In this document: in pieces, positions 24,399 through 33,411 of the stretch | Layout: each line of letters begins with the position of its first letter | Numbering within the stretch: the first letter of the stretch is position 1 | From: NCEH01 sp043195125 | Lineage (GTDB): Bacteria; Pseudomonadota; Alphaproteobacteria; Rhizobiales; Xanthobacteraceae | Strand: one strand, 5' to 3' | NCBI RefSeq assembly: GCF_043195125.1 | Contig: NZ_JBAFWR010000003.1 | Length of the DNA: 64,000 nucleotides | Made by a program: the position numbers and the translations under genes | Notes under the pieces: generated by a model | The model's database searches: none | Told to the model about the DNA's origin: nothing | The model's input: only the letters and a program-made list of their open reading frames with translations

Positions 24399-27300
24399 TC
24401 AGAGCGGGCGTGCGCCGGACAGGATTTCCCGCTTACCCGCGTGGTTGGCCGGGCCGACGATGCCCTCGCTCTCCATCCGCTCCATGAGGCTCGCCGCCTT
24501 GTTGTAGCCCACCTGGAGCCGGCGCTGGATATAAGAGGTGGACGCCTTGCGGTCGCGCAGGACGATGGCAACCGCCTGTTCGTAGAGATCGCCGCTGGCT
24601 TCACCCAGCGCGCCCTTGTCGAACACCGCGTCGTCGCCCTCCCCGATGCCCTCGGCTTCCTCCTCGCTGGTCACCGCGTCGAGATATTCCGGGCCGCCCT
24701 GGGCTTTCAGGTGGGCCACCACCTTTTCCACCTCGCCGTCGGAGACGAACGGGCCGTGCACGCGGGTGATGCGGCCGCCGCTCGCCATGTAGAGCATGTC
24801 GCCCTGGCCGAGCAGCTGCTCGGCCCCCATCTCGCCGAGAATGGTGCGGCTGTCGATCTTGCTGGTGACCTGGAATGAGATGCGGGTCGGGAAATTCGCC
24901 TTGATGGTGCCGGTGATGACATCCACCGAGGGACGCTGGGTGGCCATGACCAGATGAATGCCGGCGGCCCTGGCCATCTGGGCGAGGCGCTGGATGGCGC
25001 CCTCGATTTCCTTGCCGGCGGTGAGCATCAGGTCGGCCATTTCGTCGACGATGATGACGATGAACGGCAGGGCCGTCAGGTCCATGTCCTGCTCCTCGAA
25101 CAGGGCCTCCCCGGTCTCCTTGTCGAAGCCCACCTGGACCTGGCGCTTGATGATCTCGCCCTTCGCCCGCGCTTCCGCCATGCGGGCGTTGAAGCCGTCG
25201 ATATTGCGCACGCCGAGCCGCGACATCTTGCGATAGCGGTCCTCCATCTCGCGCACCGCCCATTTGAGCGCGATGATCGCCTTCTTCGGATCGGTGACGA
25301 CAGGCGTCAGCAGGTGCGGAATGCCCTCATAGACCGAAAGCTCCAGCATCTTCGGATCGATCATGATCAGCCGGCAGGCCTGCGGCGAATGCCGGTAGAG
25401 CAGCGAGAGGATCATGGTGTTGATGGCCACCGACTTGCCGGAGCCGGTGGTGCCGGCCACCAGCAGATGCGGCATGCGGGCAAGATCGACGATCACCGGC
25501 TCGCCGCCGATGGTCTTGCCCAGCGCGATCGCGAGCTTCGCATGCGCCTCGTCGAGATGCGGGCCGGAGAGAAGCTCGCGCAGCCACACGGTGCCGCGCC
25601 GCCGGTTCGGCAGCTCGATGCCGATGACGTTGCGCCCCTCCACCACCGCCACGCGTACCGAAACCGCGCTCATGGAGCGCGCGATATCCGCCGCGAGGCC
25701 GATGACCCGGCTGGACTTGGTGCCCGGCGCGGGCTCGAATTCGTACAGCGTCACCACCGGGCCGGGATTGGCGTCGATGACTTCGCCGCGCACGCCGAAA
25801 TCCCGCAGCGTCTGCTGGAGAATGGCCGAGCTCTGGTCGAGGAATTCCTCCGACAGCTCGAAGTCCGGCTCCTGCACCGGCGGCTCGCGCAACAGGTCCA
25901 GCGCGGGAAGCTCATAGGCGCCGAAGTCATCCTCGGCATCGGCCGCGAGCGACGGCGGCGGGACCGGAACGATGGAAGATGGCGCCACCGGCACGGAAGG
26001 GGCGGCGTTTTGCGGCGCGGCCAGCGGCGGCGTGCCCAGCGCGGGCGGGAAGTTCAACCCATGGAACGCCCAATGGAAAGAGGCTCCGACGATGGCGGAA
26101 AGCGGATCCAGGGTGACCGGCGCGGACGCCGGTGCCGGCAGATCGGCGACTTCCACTTGCACGGCGGGTTCTGCTTGGGCGGCGACTTCCAAGGGGGCGG
26201 GCGCCGCGTCGGCGTTCGCCTCGGTTTCCGGCGAGAGAGCGAGGTCTGGGAGCGTATCTGCCAACGCCGCCTCGCGCGAGGGCTCATCCCCCGGCGCGAT
26301 TGCGGCGGATATCCCCTGCGCTTGCGCATCGTGCGGGGGGTGCACAGGCAAAAGGTCCTGCTCCTCGGCGGCCCGCGGGTGCAACCCTTCGCCCAGGCAA
26401 ATGAGCCGGCCGAGCTTCAGCAGCGTCTGCGGCACGGGGGACGCGGCGGGCGCTGACGGCGGATCGCACGGCTCGGGGGTCTTGTCTTTCGCCACATCGC
26501 TCGGGAACGCGGCGTCCTGCGTGGCGACGTGCTCAGACTCCTGCTCGACATCGCTGTTCGCGTCGGGATCACGCATCACCCACCCGGATGCGGGCGCGGG
26601 CGTCTCTTCGGCCGGAGCGAGAGCAGCCGGCATCTCGGTTGCGTCGTCTTCACTGCGCTCCTCGGCCGCGGCCGAAGCGAGCCCGTGAGCGAGATGGTCC
26701 GCGTCGGCGAGACCGACGTCGGCCGATTCAATCTGGATGGTGGCGGCGTCCACCGGATCTGCCGGCATTTCGATACCAGGGGCGCCGTCGTCCGGCGCCA
26801 GGGCGATTTCGGCCGACGCCGATGGCACCGGCGCCTCGGGCGCGGCCAAGGCGATCTCACTGCCCTCCACCACCACCGGCGCGGCAGCGTCCTCGCCGAG
26901 GCCCGTTAGAGCGAAGGCGACACCCCCTTCGATGGCGGCGCGCAGCGTTTCCAAGGCCACCGGGGGTTCTGCCGCATCGCTCCACGCCATGTTCGCGGTC
27001 TGAGTCTCGGGCTCGGTTTCCTCCACCAGGAAGCGCCAGGTCGGCCCCACGCTTGGAACGGCGGTCGTTCCGACCGGCGCGGCACCGCTCTCTTCGGGAG
27101 CCGCCTGATCCGGGGCGATGGCGGTGCGTTCCGCCGGGGGCGGCGATGTCACTTTCGGCGATTCGCCCATGCCGTGGCGGGTGCGCAGGAAATGGTCCGG
27201 AGTCCGGGTGAAGCGGGTATTCTCATCCAAGGTGAAGGGGCGCAGCCAGCTCGGCACCAGATCGAGCGCGACCCAGGGAGAAAAGGCGGCGTCGCGGGCA

Positions 27301-27404
27301 TCCTTGGGCAGCAGCGGACGGCCTGTCGGCAGCGCGGCGCCGGCCCGCGCGGAGAGGGAGAAGGACGGCTCGTAGGTTCTGGGAGGGCGGTTTGAAGAAG
27401 GCAT
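24399..27404 (-). CDS. ftsK: FtsK/SpoIIIE-family DNA translocase without membrane segments
   Basis: 1001 aa. Residues about 1-90 form a soluble N-terminus; about 90-510 are an acidic Ala/Pro/Glu/Val-rich linker with no hydrophobic span; the motor follows from about 510. Walker A is AGTTGSGKS (from about 650), Walker B IIVDEMAD (about 784), and MATQRPSVDVITG is typical of FtsK. The C-terminal gamma domain (about 935-1001: YEQAVAIVLRDRKASTSYIQRRLQVGYNKAASLMERM) should read polar KOPS-like DNA signs. Canonical FtsK has four N-terminal membrane helices; their lack suggests a soluble translocase, so a second, membrane-anchored FtsK may exist elsewhere in the genome. Confidence 0.93.
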   Translation of the reverse strand: MPSSNRPPRTYEPSFSLSARAGAALPTGRPLLPKDARDAAFSPWVALDLVPSWLRPFTLDENTRFTRTPDHFLRTRHGMGESPKVTSPPPAERTAIAPDQAAPEESGAAPVGTTAVPSVGPTWRFLVEETEPETQTANMAWSDAAEPPVALETLRAAIEGGVAFALTGLGEDAAAPVVVEGSEIALAAPEAPVPSASAEIALAPDDGAPGIEMPADPVDAATIQIESADVGLADADHLAHGLASAAAEERSEDDATEMPAALAPAEETPAPASGWVMRDPDANSDVEQESEHVATQDAAFPSDVAKDKTPEPCDPPSAPAASPVPQTLLKLGRLICLGEGLHPRAAEEQDLLPVHPPHDAQAQGISAAIAPGDEPSREAALADTLPDLALSPETEANADAAPAPLEVAAQAEPAVQVEVADLPAPASAPVTLDPLSAIVGASFHWAFHGLNFPPALGTPPLAAPQNAAPSVPVAPSSIVPVPPPSLAADAEDDFGAYELPALDLLREPPVQEPDFELSEEFLDQSSAILQQTLRDFGVRGEVIDANPGPVVTLYEFEPAPGTKSSRVIGLAADIARSMSAVSVRVAVVEGRNVIGIELPNRRRGTVWLRELLSGPHLDEAHAKLAIALGKTIGGEPVIVDLARMPHLLVAGTTGSGKSVAINTMILSLLYRHSPQACRLIMIDPKMLELSVYEGIPHLLTPVVTDPKKAIIALKWAVREMEDRYRKMSRLGVRNIDGFNARMAEARAKGEIIKRQVQVGFDKETGEALFEEQDMDLTALPFIVIIVDEMADLMLTAGKEIEGAIQRLAQMARAAGIHLVMATQRPSVDVITGTIKANFPTRISFQVTSKIDSRTILGEMGAEQLLGQGDMLYMASGGRITRVHGPFVSDGEVEKVVAHLKAQGGPEYLDAVTSEEEAEGIGEGDDAVFDKGALGEASGDLYEQAVAIVLRDRKASTSYIQRRLQVGYNKAASLMERMESEGIVGPANHAGKREILSGARPL

Positions 27405-27895
27405 GATCTTCCATGACCCGGAGGGCCGGCCGAGCCGGCCGCGTTGTCTCCAGGGATACGGAGTGCGGCGTTAACAGGAGGTTTTGGGAGGCGGCTCCGC
27501 CCACAGGGCAGAGGGGGCCGAAGGCCAATTCGTTCGGCGGCGCACAAATACCCCGTGGTTCAACCATGCATCGCCGCAACGACTATTTCCGGCCGCATCC
27601 AACTTATTAACCATAAGCTTTTCATCGCCCGTGTTGAAAAACAACGGCATTGGGGATAGCGTCGCTTCAACGTCTTTTGCTCGGCTTTTCTTTTCCATCC
27701 CGGATATCGCCCCATGAGACGCGCGCCCATTTCCGCCACCCGCATGCCGCTTCTCGCCGCCCGCGCGATCGCCGCGCCCATGGGCAAAAAGCCGCGCGCC
27801 CAACGCCCCTGACCTCAACCCGCCAGCCTGCGGCTCCGCAGCCCGCGGTTCCTTCAGCCGATGCCCCTCGCAATCCCCACCTCAGAGGTCCACAC
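27405..27895. other. 491-bp divergent intergenic region between ftsK and fumC
   Basis: Should hold promoters for both genes. Seen: a GTTAAC at about 27471, and an AT-rich patch at 27600-27650 with CTTAT-TAACC-ATAAG (27603-27617). A 32-codon frame at 27714-27812 (MRRAPISATRM...) lacks a ribosome site and was not called. No terminator was needed or seen. Confidence 0.45.
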
Positions 27896-29308
27896 GTGAC
27901 TGACATGCGCAAGGAAACCGACAGCCTCGGTGAAGTCGATGTCCCGGCGGACAAGCTGTGGGGCGCGCAGACCCAGCGCTCGCTAGAGCATTTCAGCATC
28001 GGCACGGATTTGATGCCGCGCGAGATGATTACCGCCTATGCGCTCCTCAAGAAGGCGGCGGCGCGGGCGAACCATGCCGGCGGGCGCCTCGCGGAAGAGC
28101 CCTACAAGCTGATCGTGCAGGTGTGCGACGAGCTGCTCGCCGGCAAGCACCAGGACATGTTCCCGCTGCACGTGTGGATGACCGGCAGCGGCACCCAGTT
28201 CAACATGAACGTTAATGAGGTGATCTCGAACCGCTGCTGCCAGCTCGCGGGCACGCCGCTCGCCAGCAAGACGCCGGTGCACCCCAATGACCATGTGAAC
28301 ATGTCGCAATCGTCGAACGACAGCTTCCCGTCCGCCATGCATATCGCGGTGGGCGTCAACGCCACCCAGCGGCTGATCCCGGCGGTGCAGGCCCTGCATG
28401 ACGCGATCTCGGCCAAGGCCGAGGAATGGGCGGATATCGTCAAGATCGGCCGCACCCACATGCAGGATGCGACCCCGCTGACGCTCGGCCAGGAATGGTC
28501 CGGCTATGCCGGCATGCTGGCGGACGATATCGAACGCCTTCAGGACGCGCTGAAGGGGGTCTATCGCCTCGCCCTCGGCGGTACGGCGGTCGGCACCGGC
28601 ATCAATGCGGCGCCGGGATTTGCCGAGGCGGTGGCGGACGAGATCGCCGGCCTCACCGGCTTGCCCTATGTGACCGCGCCGAACAAGTTCACGGTCCAGG
28701 GCGCCCATGACGCCTTGGTGCAATTCTCCGGCACGCTGCGCACGCTCGCCGCCTCGCTCTACAAGATCGGCAACGACATCCGCCTCATGTCGTGCGGCCC
28801 GCGCGCGGGCTTTGCCGAGCTGATCATCCCGGAGAACGAGCCCGGCTCCTCCATCATGCCCGGCAAGGTGAACCCCACCCAGGCCGAGGCGCTCACCATG
28901 ATCGCCGTGCAGATGATGGGCAACGACGTCAGCGTCGGCTTCGGCGGCGCCAGCGGCTATCTGGAAATGAACGTCTACAAGCCGCTCATCATCTTCAACA
29001 TCGCCCATTCCATCACCATCGCCAGCGACGGCTGCACCAATTTCCGCAAGTTCCTGGTGGAAGGCACCAAGCCCAACCGCAAGAAGATCCAGGAATATGT
29101 GGACCGCTCGCTGATGCTGGTGACCGCGCTCGCCCCGGTGATCGGCTATGACAAGGCCTCCAGGATCGCCCACCACGCCATGGACAACGACCTCACGTTG
29201 AAGGAAGCCGCGCTGGCGCTCGAATTCGTCACCGAGGAGGAATTCCTGCGCGTGGTGGACCCGGCCAAGATGGTGAAGCCCTATGTGGCGAAGGAGGAAG
29301 GCCACTGA
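27896..29308 (+). CDS. fumC: Fumarate hydratase class II
   Basis: Class II (iron-independent) fumarase, 470 aa, interconverting fumarate and malate in the TCA cycle. The superfamily signature GSSIMPGKVNP is present, as are TGSGTQFNMNVNEVI, SQSSNDSFPSAMHI and GRTHMQDATPLTLGQE. A GTG start at 27896 gives the usual N-terminus MTDMRKETDSLG and has AGAGG 7 bases upstream; the ATG three codons later is too far from it. It is followed by a malic enzyme gene, so the two together can run fumarate to malate to pyruvate. Confidence 0.95.
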   Translation: MTDMRKETDSLGEVDVPADKLWGAQTQRSLEHFSIGTDLMPREMITAYALLKKAAARANHAGGRLAEEPYKLIVQVCDELLAGKHQDMFPLHVWMTGSGTQFNMNVNEVISNRCCQLAGTPLASKTPVHPNDHVNMSQSSNDSFPSAMHIAVGVNATQRLIPAVQALHDAISAKAEEWADIVKIGRTHMQDATPLTLGQEWSGYAGMLADDIERLQDALKGVYRLALGGTAVGTGINAAPGFAEAVADEIAGLTGLPYVTAPNKFTVQGAHDALVQFSGTLRTLAASLYKIGNDIRLMSCGPRAGFAELIIPENEPGSSIMPGKVNPTQAEALTMIAVQMMGNDVSVGFGGASGYLEMNVYKPLIIFNIAHSITIASDGCTNFRKFLVEGTKPNRKKIQEYVDRSLMLVTALAPVIGYDKASRIAHHAMDNDLTLKEAALALEFVTEEEFLRVVDPAKMVKPYVAKEEGH

Positions 29309-29315
29309 GCCTTCC

Positions 29316-29349
29316 GGCGGCGCAGCGCGGCCCTCAAGGCTGCGCCGCC
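29316..29349 (+). terminator. Hairpin between fumC and the malic enzyme gene
   Basis: GGCGGCGCAGC (29316-29326) and GCTGCGCCGCC (29339-29349) form a perfect 11-bp stem with a 12-base loop, 8 bases after the fumC stop. No T-run follows, so it may be a Rho-assisted end or an mRNA stabiliser. Confidence 0.45.
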
Positions 29350-29414
29350 CCGCCCCTGCGTGCGCCCCGCCTTCAAGAAACGCATAAAAGATCCACCCTT
29401 CCGGAGGTTCCGCC

Positions 29415-31055
29415 ATGACCGCGCCGAGCGACCAGACCACCCCGAAAGGGGTCGCACTGCTTCACAATCCCATCTTCAATCGCGGCAGCGCCTTCGCTGT
29501 GGAGGACCGGGCGCGGCTCGGCCTGGAAGGCTTCCTGCCGCCGGTGGCGGACACGCTGGAAACCCAGGTCGCCCGCGTCCACCTGCAATTGACGCAGCTC
29601 GACAACGACCTGCAGAAATACCTGCTGCTGAGCGATCTCCAGGCGCGCAACGAAACGCTGTTCTATGCGGTGCTGATGTCCGATCCGGCGGTGTTCATGC
29701 CGTTGGTCTATACCCCCACCGTGGGCGAGGCGTGCCAGAAGTTCGACCACGTGCTGCGCGCCACGCGCGGCATGTATCTGCCCATCACGCTGAAGGGCCG
29801 TCTGAAGGAGGTGCTCTCGCGCTGGCCGCAGAGCGACGTGCGCTTCATCGTGGTGACCGACGGCGAGCGCATCCTGGGGCTCGGCGACCTCGGCGTCGGC
29901 GGCATGGGCATCCCGGTGGGCAAGCTCTCGCTCTATACGGTCTGCGCGGGCGTGCCGCCGGAGCTGACCTTGCCGATCACGCTCGATGTGGGCACCAACA
30001 ATGCTGCGCTGCTGGAAGACCCGCTCTATCTCGGCCTGCGGCAGAACCGCGTGCGCGGGGCCGAATATGACGCCTTCATTGACGAATTCGTCACCGCCGT
30101 GACCACGCTCTATCCCCGCTGCTGCCTGCAATGGGAAGATTTCGCCAACATCAACGCAGTGCCGATCCTGGAGCGCTACCGGGACAAGATCTGCACCTAT
30201 AATGACGACATCCAGGGCACGGCGGCGGTCGCGGTGGCGGGCATCTACGGCGCGCTGCGCATCTCCAAGGAGAAGCTCACCGACCAGACCTTCCTGTTCC
30301 TCGGCGGCGGCTCGGCGGCCACCGGCATCGCCGAGCTGATCAGCCAGGCCATGGTTCTGGAAGGCGCGACGATCGAGGAGGCGCGGGCGCGCAACTGGCT
30401 GTTCGACGTCAACGGCCTGATGGTGAATTCCCGCACCGACATCGCCGGCTTCCAGAAACCCTTCGCCCACGACCATGCGCCGGTGAATTCGTTCGTCGAG
30501 GCGATCGAGGCGATCCGGCCCACCGGCATCGTCGGGGTGAGCACGGTGCCGAAGCTGTTCAACCAGGCCGTGATCCAGGCCATGTCGAAGATCAACGCGC
30601 GGCCGATCATCTTCCCCTATTCCAATCCCACCTCGCGCTCGGAATGCACGGCGGACGAGGCCTATCGTTGGTCAGAGGGGAAGGCGATCTTCGCCAGCGG
30701 CAGCCCGTTTGCGCCGGTGACGCTGGGCGATATGACCTTCGTCCCCGGCCAGGGCAACAATGTCTATATCTTCCCCGCCATGGGCATGGCGGTGCTCGCT
30801 ACCGAGGCCCGCCGCGTGACGGAGGCCATGTTCATCGTCGCCGCCAAGGCGGTGGCCGAGCAGGTGACCGACGCGGATCTGGACAAGGGCCTGATCTATC
30901 CGCCGCAGAGCGACATCCGCAAAGCCTCGCTGCATGTGGCGGTGCGCATCGCCGAATATGTGTTCGACAACGGCCTCGCGCAGGTGCCGCGCCCGGCCGA
31001 CATCGCGGCGCATATCGCGGCGCTCGCCTATCTCCCCGCTTATCCCGCGGTGTGA
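29415..31055 (+). CDS. NAD-type malic enzyme (oxaloacetate-decarboxylating)
   Basis: 546 aa, the long SfcA/MaeA type, catalysing malate to pyruvate plus CO2 with NAD(P)+. The malic N-terminal domain has PLVYTPTVGEACQ and the catalytic region VVTDGERILGLGDLG with metal ligands further on in LQWEDFANINA and CTYNDDIQGTAAV. The Rossmann domain contains FLFLGGGSAATGIAELI. GGAGG lies 7 bases before the ATG. It sits 106 bp after fumC and is probably expressed with it, then followed 6 bp later by the exporter gene. Coenzyme choice cannot be read safely. Confidence 0.94.
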   Translation: MTAPSDQTTPKGVALLHNPIFNRGSAFAVEDRARLGLEGFLPPVADTLETQVARVHLQLTQLDNDLQKYLLLSDLQARNETLFYAVLMSDPAVFMPLVYTPTVGEACQKFDHVLRATRGMYLPITLKGRLKEVLSRWPQSDVRFIVVTDGERILGLGDLGVGGMGIPVGKLSLYTVCAGVPPELTLPITLDVGTNNAALLEDPLYLGLRQNRVRGAEYDAFIDEFVTAVTTLYPRCCLQWEDFANINAVPILERYRDKICTYNDDIQGTAAVAVAGIYGALRISKEKLTDQTFLFLGGGSAATGIAELISQAMVLEGATIEEARARNWLFDVNGLMVNSRTDIAGFQKPFAHDHAPVNSFVEAIEAIRPTGIVGVSTVPKLFNQAVIQAMSKINARPIIFPYSNPTSRSECTADEAYRWSEGKAIFASGSPFAPVTLGDMTFVPGQGNNVYIFPAMGMAVLATEARRVTEAMFIVAAKAVAEQVTDADLDKGLIYPPQSDIRKASLHVAVRIAEYVFDNGLAQVPRPADIAAHIAALAYLPAYPAV

Positions 31056-31061
31056 GGCGCC

Positions 31062-32351
31062 ATGATGCCACCGGCCCCGGCGTCGTCCCCCGACGACGCC
31101 TTCGCGCTCGTCTGTGCCAGCGCGAAAATCCTGTACGTCAACGGGCAGACCACCGAGCGGACGATCCATAATGCGGAGCGGCTGGCGCGCGCTCTCGGCC
31201 TCGGCGTCACGGTGTTTCCCACCTGGGGGGAACTCGTCGTCCGCATGGAGGGGACGCAGGCCTCCGGCACGACGCGCGTGGAGGCGATCGCCGCCGCACC
31301 CGCCGGCGTGGACATGAACAAAGTGACGCTGACGCTCGGCGTCATCGACCGGGTCTGCGCGGGCCGCGAGGACACAACAAGCGCCCACGCCGCTCTGGAC
31401 GCCATCTCCCGCTTGCCGCCGGTTTCCGCCCCGCGCTTCGTCGCGCTGGCGGCGGCCGGGGCGGCAGCGCTCTCGGTCATCTTCGGTGCCGGCGACCTCG
31501 CGACACTGGCGCTGATCGCCTTCAGCGCCGGGGCGGGCGCGGCCCTACGGCGCACTCTGGCGCACGTCGCGAAGAATTTCCTGGCGCAGCCCCTGTGCGC
31601 CGCGCTCCTCGCCGGCCTCATCGCGGCAGCGGCCTCGCACCTCGTGCCGGGCGCCAATCTCTATCTGGTCGCCCTATGCCCCTGCATGGTGCTGGTGCCG
31701 GGCCCGCACCTGCTGAATGGCGCGCTGGACCTCGCCCACATGCGCATCGGCCTCGGCGGCGCCCGCTTCGGTTTCGCCGGCCTCGTCATATTGCTGATTT
31801 CGGTCGGGCTGATCGCCGGCCTCGCCGTCGGCGTCGCGGGCCTGCCCGCGCCGGGGCCCGCGGCGCCGGTTCCGCTGGCCTATGACGTAATCGCCGCCGG
31901 CATCGCCGTGTCGGCCTTCGGCACGTTCTTCTCCATGCCCTGGCGCACCCTGCCCATTCCGATCGCCATCGGCATGACCGCCCATGCCAGCCGCTGGCTG
32001 GCGATCGCCGACGGGGCGGGCCTTGCCACCGGGGCGCTGGTGGCCTGCCTGATGGCGGCGACCCTGGTGACGCCCATCGCCAACCGCCTGCACCTGCCGT
32101 TCGCCGCCTTCGCCTTCGCGTCGGTGGTTTCGCTCATTCCCGGCGTGTTCCTGTTCCGCATGGCGGCGGGCATGGTGGCCCTGCTCAATGCCGGGCCCGC
32201 GGCGGCACCCGCTTTGCTCCTGCCGCCGATCCTGGATGGCACCACCGCGGTGGCGATCCTGCTCGCCATGGCGTTCGGGCTCATCCTGCCGAAGATGCTG
32301 CTGGAACGCCTATTTCCGAAATGGGCCGGCATGGCGGCGGACCACACCTGA
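31062..32351 (+). CDS. Threonine/serine exporter family protein (ThrE type)
   Basis: 429 aa. The N-terminal cytoplasmic ThrE domain (about 1-120: LYVNGQTTERTIHNAERLA and LTLGVIDRVCAG) leads into two sets of about five membrane spans (about 125-270 and 280-425), the fused arrangement seen in Corynebacterium ThrE. It starts 6 bp after the malic enzyme gene, so they are likely co-transcribed. Export of threonine, serine or another small metabolite is the family expectation. Substrate here is unproven; a dicarboxylate-linked role is possible from context. Confidence 0.83.
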   Translation: MMPPAPASSPDDAFALVCASAKILYVNGQTTERTIHNAERLARALGLGVTVFPTWGELVVRMEGTQASGTTRVEAIAAAPAGVDMNKVTLTLGVIDRVCAGREDTTSAHAALDAISRLPPVSAPRFVALAAAGAAALSVIFGAGDLATLALIAFSAGAGAALRRTLAHVAKNFLAQPLCAALLAGLIAAAASHLVPGANLYLVALCPCMVLVPGPHLLNGALDLAHMRIGLGGARFGFAGLVILLISVGLIAGLAVGVAGLPAPGPAAPVPLAYDVIAAGIAVSAFGTFFSMPWRTLPIPIAIGMTAHASRWLAIADGAGLATGALVACLMAATLVTPIANRLHLPFAAFAFASVVSLIPGVFLFRMAAGMVALLNAGPAAAPALLLPPILDGTTAVAILLAMAFGLILPKMLLERLFPKWAGMAADHT

Positions 32352-32391
32352 GGGGGTGGCCGCATCTCATCCGCCCGGCCGAGCCCGCCCC

Positions 32392-33195
32392 TCAGCGGCG
32401 CGGCGGGCTTGCGGCGCCGGATTTTCCCATCGCCGGCTTGTCATGGGCCGAATTTTCCGACGCCGGCTTGCGCCCGGCGGATGCCCGCACCGGTTTTGGC
32501 CCGGCGACGGCGGCCTTTTCGGAAAAATTGCTGTCCAGCACCGCAAGGGCGACCTTGGCGGCTTCCTGAATATGAAGGCGGCAGGCCTTCTCGGCCGCGT
32601 CCCCGTCGCCCGAGGCAATCGCCTCGTAGATGTCGCGGATTTCCACGATGCTGCGGGTGAGACGCCCGGGCTGGGTCATGGAGGTGAAGCGCAGCAGGGT
32701 GATGCGGTTGTGCAGGCTGGTGAGCATCTGCGTGACGAACACATTGTCGGCGCCGCTCATCAGCACCTTGTAGAACTGTGTCTTGGCCTCGATGAGCGCC
32801 AATTGCTCGTTGCTCTTCGCCGCCTTCACCAGCGCCTTGACGGTCTTGTCGAGCTCCTTGACCGCCTGCGGATCGTTGCGCTCCGCGAACTGGCGGCCGG
32901 CATAGCCTTCCAGCAGGGCGCGGATCTCGTAGAGCTGGCGCGCCTCCTGCGCCGAAATGCTGCTGACGATGGGGCCGCGGTGGGGAATGGTCTGCACCAG
33001 CCCCTCCGCCTCGAGCTGGCGCAGCGCCTCGCGAATGGAGGTGCGCCCGACCCCAATCAGCTCGCACAGTTCGCGCTCGACCAGCCGCTGGCCGGGCTTG
33101 AACAGGCCCTTGGCGATGGCGGCGCGCAGCTTCTCCTCCACCATGAGACGCAATGTCGCCGCTTGGCGCGTGATGTGTAGATCCTGATTGTCCAT
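32392..33195 (-). CDS. GntR-family transcriptional regulator, FCD subfamily
   Basis: 267 aa. The winged helix (about 15-80) has LVERELCELIGVGRTSIREALRQLEAEGLV; the all-helical FCD ligand domain (about 90-220) has RALLEGYAGRQFA and the His/Asp residues typical of metal and carboxylate binding. A tail of about 45 residues rich in Lys, Ser, Ala and Pro follows, which is unusual. The ATG at 33195 is used; a TTG five codons upstream is less likely. It is divergent from the alcohol dehydrogenase and Liv operon it probably controls; a shared ATTGTCTGAT element lies in both promoter regions. Confidence 0.9.
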   Translation of the reverse strand: MDNQDLHITRQAATLRLMVEEKLRAAIAKGLFKPGQRLVERELCELIGVGRTSIREALRQLEAEGLVQTIPHRGPIVSSISAQEARQLYEIRALLEGYAGRQFAERNDPQAVKELDKTVKALVKAAKSNEQLALIEAKTQFYKVLMSGADNVFVTQMLTSLHNRITLLRFTSMTQPGRLTRSIVEIRDIYEAIASGDGDAAEKACRLHIQEAAKVALAVLDSNFSEKAAVAGPKPVRASAGRKPASENSAHDKPAMGKSGAASPPRR

Positions 33196-33262
33196 CGCCC
33201 GGCCTGCCAAACGTGCGGTGCCCTTTCGTTATAACAGGCATGGCCTTCAAACCGCTGTCAAT

Positions 33263-33285
33263 CTCATATGAGCGTATTGTCTGAT
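33263..33285. promoter_or_regulatory. Operator candidates in the gntR/adh divergent region
   Basis: CTCATATGAG (33263-33272) is a perfect 10-bp palindrome, and ATTGTCTGAT (33276-33285) is identical to the left arm of the larger palindrome at 34734. TTGACA on the minus strand (33261-33256) could be the gntR -35 element. The arrangement suggests autoregulation by the GntR protein. Confidence 0.5.
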
Positions 33286-33411
33286 TGACTGAGAGATTTG
33301 ACGTCGATAATTTCCCGCCACCAGCCACCCGCGGCGGCACAAAGCCGGCGAGCAAGCCAGATCAGAAATGCCGGGGCAGCCCTTCTCCTGGAAACGTTCA
33401 TCGAGGAAGCC

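Noticed and set aside
27603..27617. TTAACC-type CtrA half-site near ftsK
   Set aside because: Only half-sites seen, no TTAA-N7-TTAA pair, so cell-cycle control by CtrA is not supported.
27714..27812. 32-codon frame upstream of fumC
   Set aside because: No ribosome site, Arg/Ala-rich composition typical of random GC-rich sequence.
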